DNA of 64,000 nt from Cumulibacter soli. GTDB lineage: Bacteria > Actinomycetota > Actinomycetes > Mycobacteriales > Antricoccaceae. The notes beneath the pieces are model-generated. The model was not told the DNA's origin, did no database searches, and worked only from the letters and a program-made list of their open reading frames with translations. Of this stretch, positions 62,586-64,000 are shown in pieces. Each line of letters opens with the position of its first letter. The first letter of the stretch is position 1. The stretch spans positions 186,001 to 250,000 of the forward strand of contig NZ_SMSG01000005.1 in NCBI RefSeq assembly GCF_004382795.1. The letters are read 5' to 3'. The position numbers and the translations under genes were made by a program.

Positions 62586-63779
62586 ATGGATCAGCCGGCA
62601 AAGATGTACCCGGATTCCTCGTCAGCATCGACGAGCCCGACGGCACCGCCCGAGCGCGATCTATATGTCGTGCGCCTATCGGTGGCAAGGCTATCGACGC
62701 CCACGGCGCTGAACGTGTTGTTTCCCCTGGCGGCCGTCGGCGGGGCGGTCGCCTTCCTGATGACACAGGGAACGGCGACCACGCAGAGGCTGGCAGCAGC
62801 GGTGTGGCTGATCCTGTGCACCGTGGCCTTCCTCGCATGGCGGATGCCCACGCGGACGATCAGCGTCGGCCTGGGGGAGCGGTCCCTGACACTGAGCCGC
62901 GACGGCGATGAGCACCGAATTGCGTTGCCCGAGATCGCGAACGTCGAGATATCGCCATTGCCATACGTGGGCGAGAATCTCGGGAATGCGGAATGCGCAT
63001 TCCCGCTGAAGGGACAACATACGTTGAGCGTGACCGATAGGGCGGGCAAGCGATACTTCTGCGCTATCGATCTCGCGAATCCCTATGGTAAGCGGATCGT
63101 CGATTCCCTGCGAGAGCGGTCGATGCCGATGACGCCCTGGGAAGCACATCGTAAGGACGTACGAGAGCAGGCAGCGAAGCGTCTGGCGATGGAGCATGAG
63201 GCGGAGCAACGAACACGCGAGCCACGAGCGTCGCGGGATCGAGATCCGCAGCCGCACGCCGAGACACACGCGAGCCTATGGGCGCAGGCCATTGGTGAGC
63301 ATGATCGGGTGCTGCTCGCGTATGGCGCGTACGAGACTGATCCGCTGTTATTACTACGATTCCCAGGAATCGTCGACGTCACGATCGATGAGACGGCGGA
63401 CTTCTTTCACGCACTGGGCGAAGCGGGAGCGCTACGGCTGGACGAGTTCCCCGGCGCAGGTTCCGCGTTCGAGAGTTATCGCGGCTCCGTGCGTACGTTG
63501 ACCAAAGCGTGGGCCAAGGCAGAGAAGAACGCCCGGGGAATGGGGATATCCGCGCTATCGGATCCGGACCAGCGGCGAATCTCGCAGGCAGCCAAGTTAC
63601 TGCGGCACGCAGAGGGTGCACAGTCGCAATTGGAGCGTGGCGCCTATCTGCAGCAGGCGCGAAACATCTTGGACAAACTCGTCGAGTCCGGGGCGATCAC
63701 GCCGCCACCGAAGATGCTGTTCGAGATTCAGCGCGCTGCCGGGGTCGCTCTGGAAGCCGGCCAGTCCGAGTCCTCCTGA
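62586..63779 (+). CDS. Membrane protein of unknown function with PH-like segment
   Basis: ATG 62586 behind GGGAGGCG gives 397 residues. Two spans (about 43-62 and 70-87) are followed by a beta-rich stretch like a bacterial PH domain (ISVGLGERSLTLSRDGDEHRIALPEIANVEI). A charged Glu/Arg coiled-coil linker (about 185-230) and a helical C-terminal domain of about 160 residues follow. No family assigned with confidence. Divergent from the 545-residue protein. Confidence 0.65.
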   Translation: MDQPAKMYPDSSSASTSPTAPPERDLYVVRLSVARLSTPTALNVLFPLAAVGGAVAFLMTQGTATTQRLAAAVWLILCTVAFLAWRMPTRTISVGLGERSLTLSRDGDEHRIALPEIANVEISPLPYVGENLGNAECAFPLKGQHTLSVTDRAGKRYFCAIDLANPYGKRIVDSLRERSMPMTPWEAHRKDVREQAAKRLAMEHEAEQRTREPRASRDRDPQPHAETHASLWAQAIGEHDRVLLAYGAYETDPLLLLRFPGIVDVTIDETADFFHALGEAGALRLDEFPGAGSAFESYRGSVRTLTKAWAKAEKNARGMGISALSDPDQRRISQAAKLLRHAEGAQSQLERGAYLQQARNILDKLVESGAITPPPKMLFEIQRAAGVALEAGQSESS

Positions 63780-63800
63780 AGTCCCGCGTACATCCGGCGG

Positions 63801-64000
63801 TTACGCCTTCTGCGGAGGTTCGAGGCCGTAGATCGCGTGTGTGACGCTGCGTGCGGTCGCCCGCACCGTGAGGCCGATCGTGTGCACCTCGGCGGCGCTC
63901 AGCGGCGCCCGGAAGTCGTACGCGCACACTGCGAGGACGGCGACAGCAGAGTCGTCGAACACCGGGGCATTGATCGAGAACGGCATGTACTGCCGCTCGG
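63801..64000 (-). CDS. IclR-type regulator, C-terminal fragment at the window edge
   Basis: Open to the window end; only about 65 C-terminal residues are visible. RQYMPFSINAPVFDDSAVAVLAVCAY and a closing helix ending HAIYG match the effector-binding domain of IclR regulators. The DNA-binding half lies beyond position 64000. Target unknown. Confidence 0.7.
   Translation of the reverse strand, partial: ERQYMPFSINAPVFDDSAVAVLAVCAYDFRAPLSAAEVHTIGLTVRATARSVTHAIYGLEPPQKA

Overview
The window is 64 kb of high-GC, gene-dense DNA from an actinobacterium. Evidence for this: GC-ending codons, frequent GTG/TTG starts, leaderless-looking starts, LAXTG (class E-type) sortase signals, a SigK/RskA pair, and mycolata-like synteny around sigK. 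The gene order around sigK resembles the Mycobacterium tuberculosis Rv0449c-Rv0444c segment, but the window is not Mycobacterium. I cannot name the genus.

Region by region: (1) 0.3-3.4 kb: a TRAP transporter in the order P-M-Q. (2) 3.5-4.5 kb: an LPG-synthase/flippase-like membrane protein. (3) 4.7-10.8 kb: a SigK locus made of an FAD oxidoreductase, a DUF1365 protein, a 37-residue SDR stub, a membrane molybdopterin oxidoreductase, a fasciclin lipoprotein, sigK and rskA. Three genes here are preceded by the same two-box motif (CAATCC/CAAACC, 16 bp, CGAACT/CGAATC). (4) 11-19.8 kb: a cell-surface island. It has a thioester-domain adhesin with VaFE repeats, an unusual two-module histidine kinase, a LuxR-type response regulator and a beta-helix surface protein. 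Both surface proteins end in LAXTG sorting signals. Palindromes of the TGACCCC/GGGGTCA type lie upstream of both surface genes and of the regulator. (5) 20-30.5 kb: an aldo/keto reductase, a TetR regulator divergent from an ABC exporter, a second molybdopterin oxidoreductase paralogous to the first, and a heterodimeric ABC exporter. (6) 30.5-36.4 kb: a GH15 enzyme with a low-complexity insertion, a 16-bp minisatellite, a MarR/MFS pair sharing a perfect 29-bp palindrome, and tRNA-Leu(CAG). (7) 36.4-46.3 kb: a catabolic island. A Liv-type ABC importer is co-transcribed with an acyl-CoA ligase and a MaoC-like hydratase, divergent from a TetR regulator, an SDR and a quinone oxidoreductase. (8) 46-64 kb: housekeeping and mixed genes (CinA-type amidase, YdcF, thiolase, thioesterase, dienelactone hydrolase, exonuclease III, NatAB-like ABC exporter, MFS exporter, a NarL-type two-component system), three proteins of unknown function, and the edge of an IclR-type regulator.

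The non-coding DNA is notable. A 91-92 bp hairpin-forming repeat occurs twice (36056 and 47028) and its structure is conserved. Three short tandem arrays share a 16-bp period (30752, 33015, 47725). There are several strong terminators.

The strongest candidates for something not well described are the palindrome-linked surface-protein/two-component island, the promoter family of the SigK locus, and the structured repeat.
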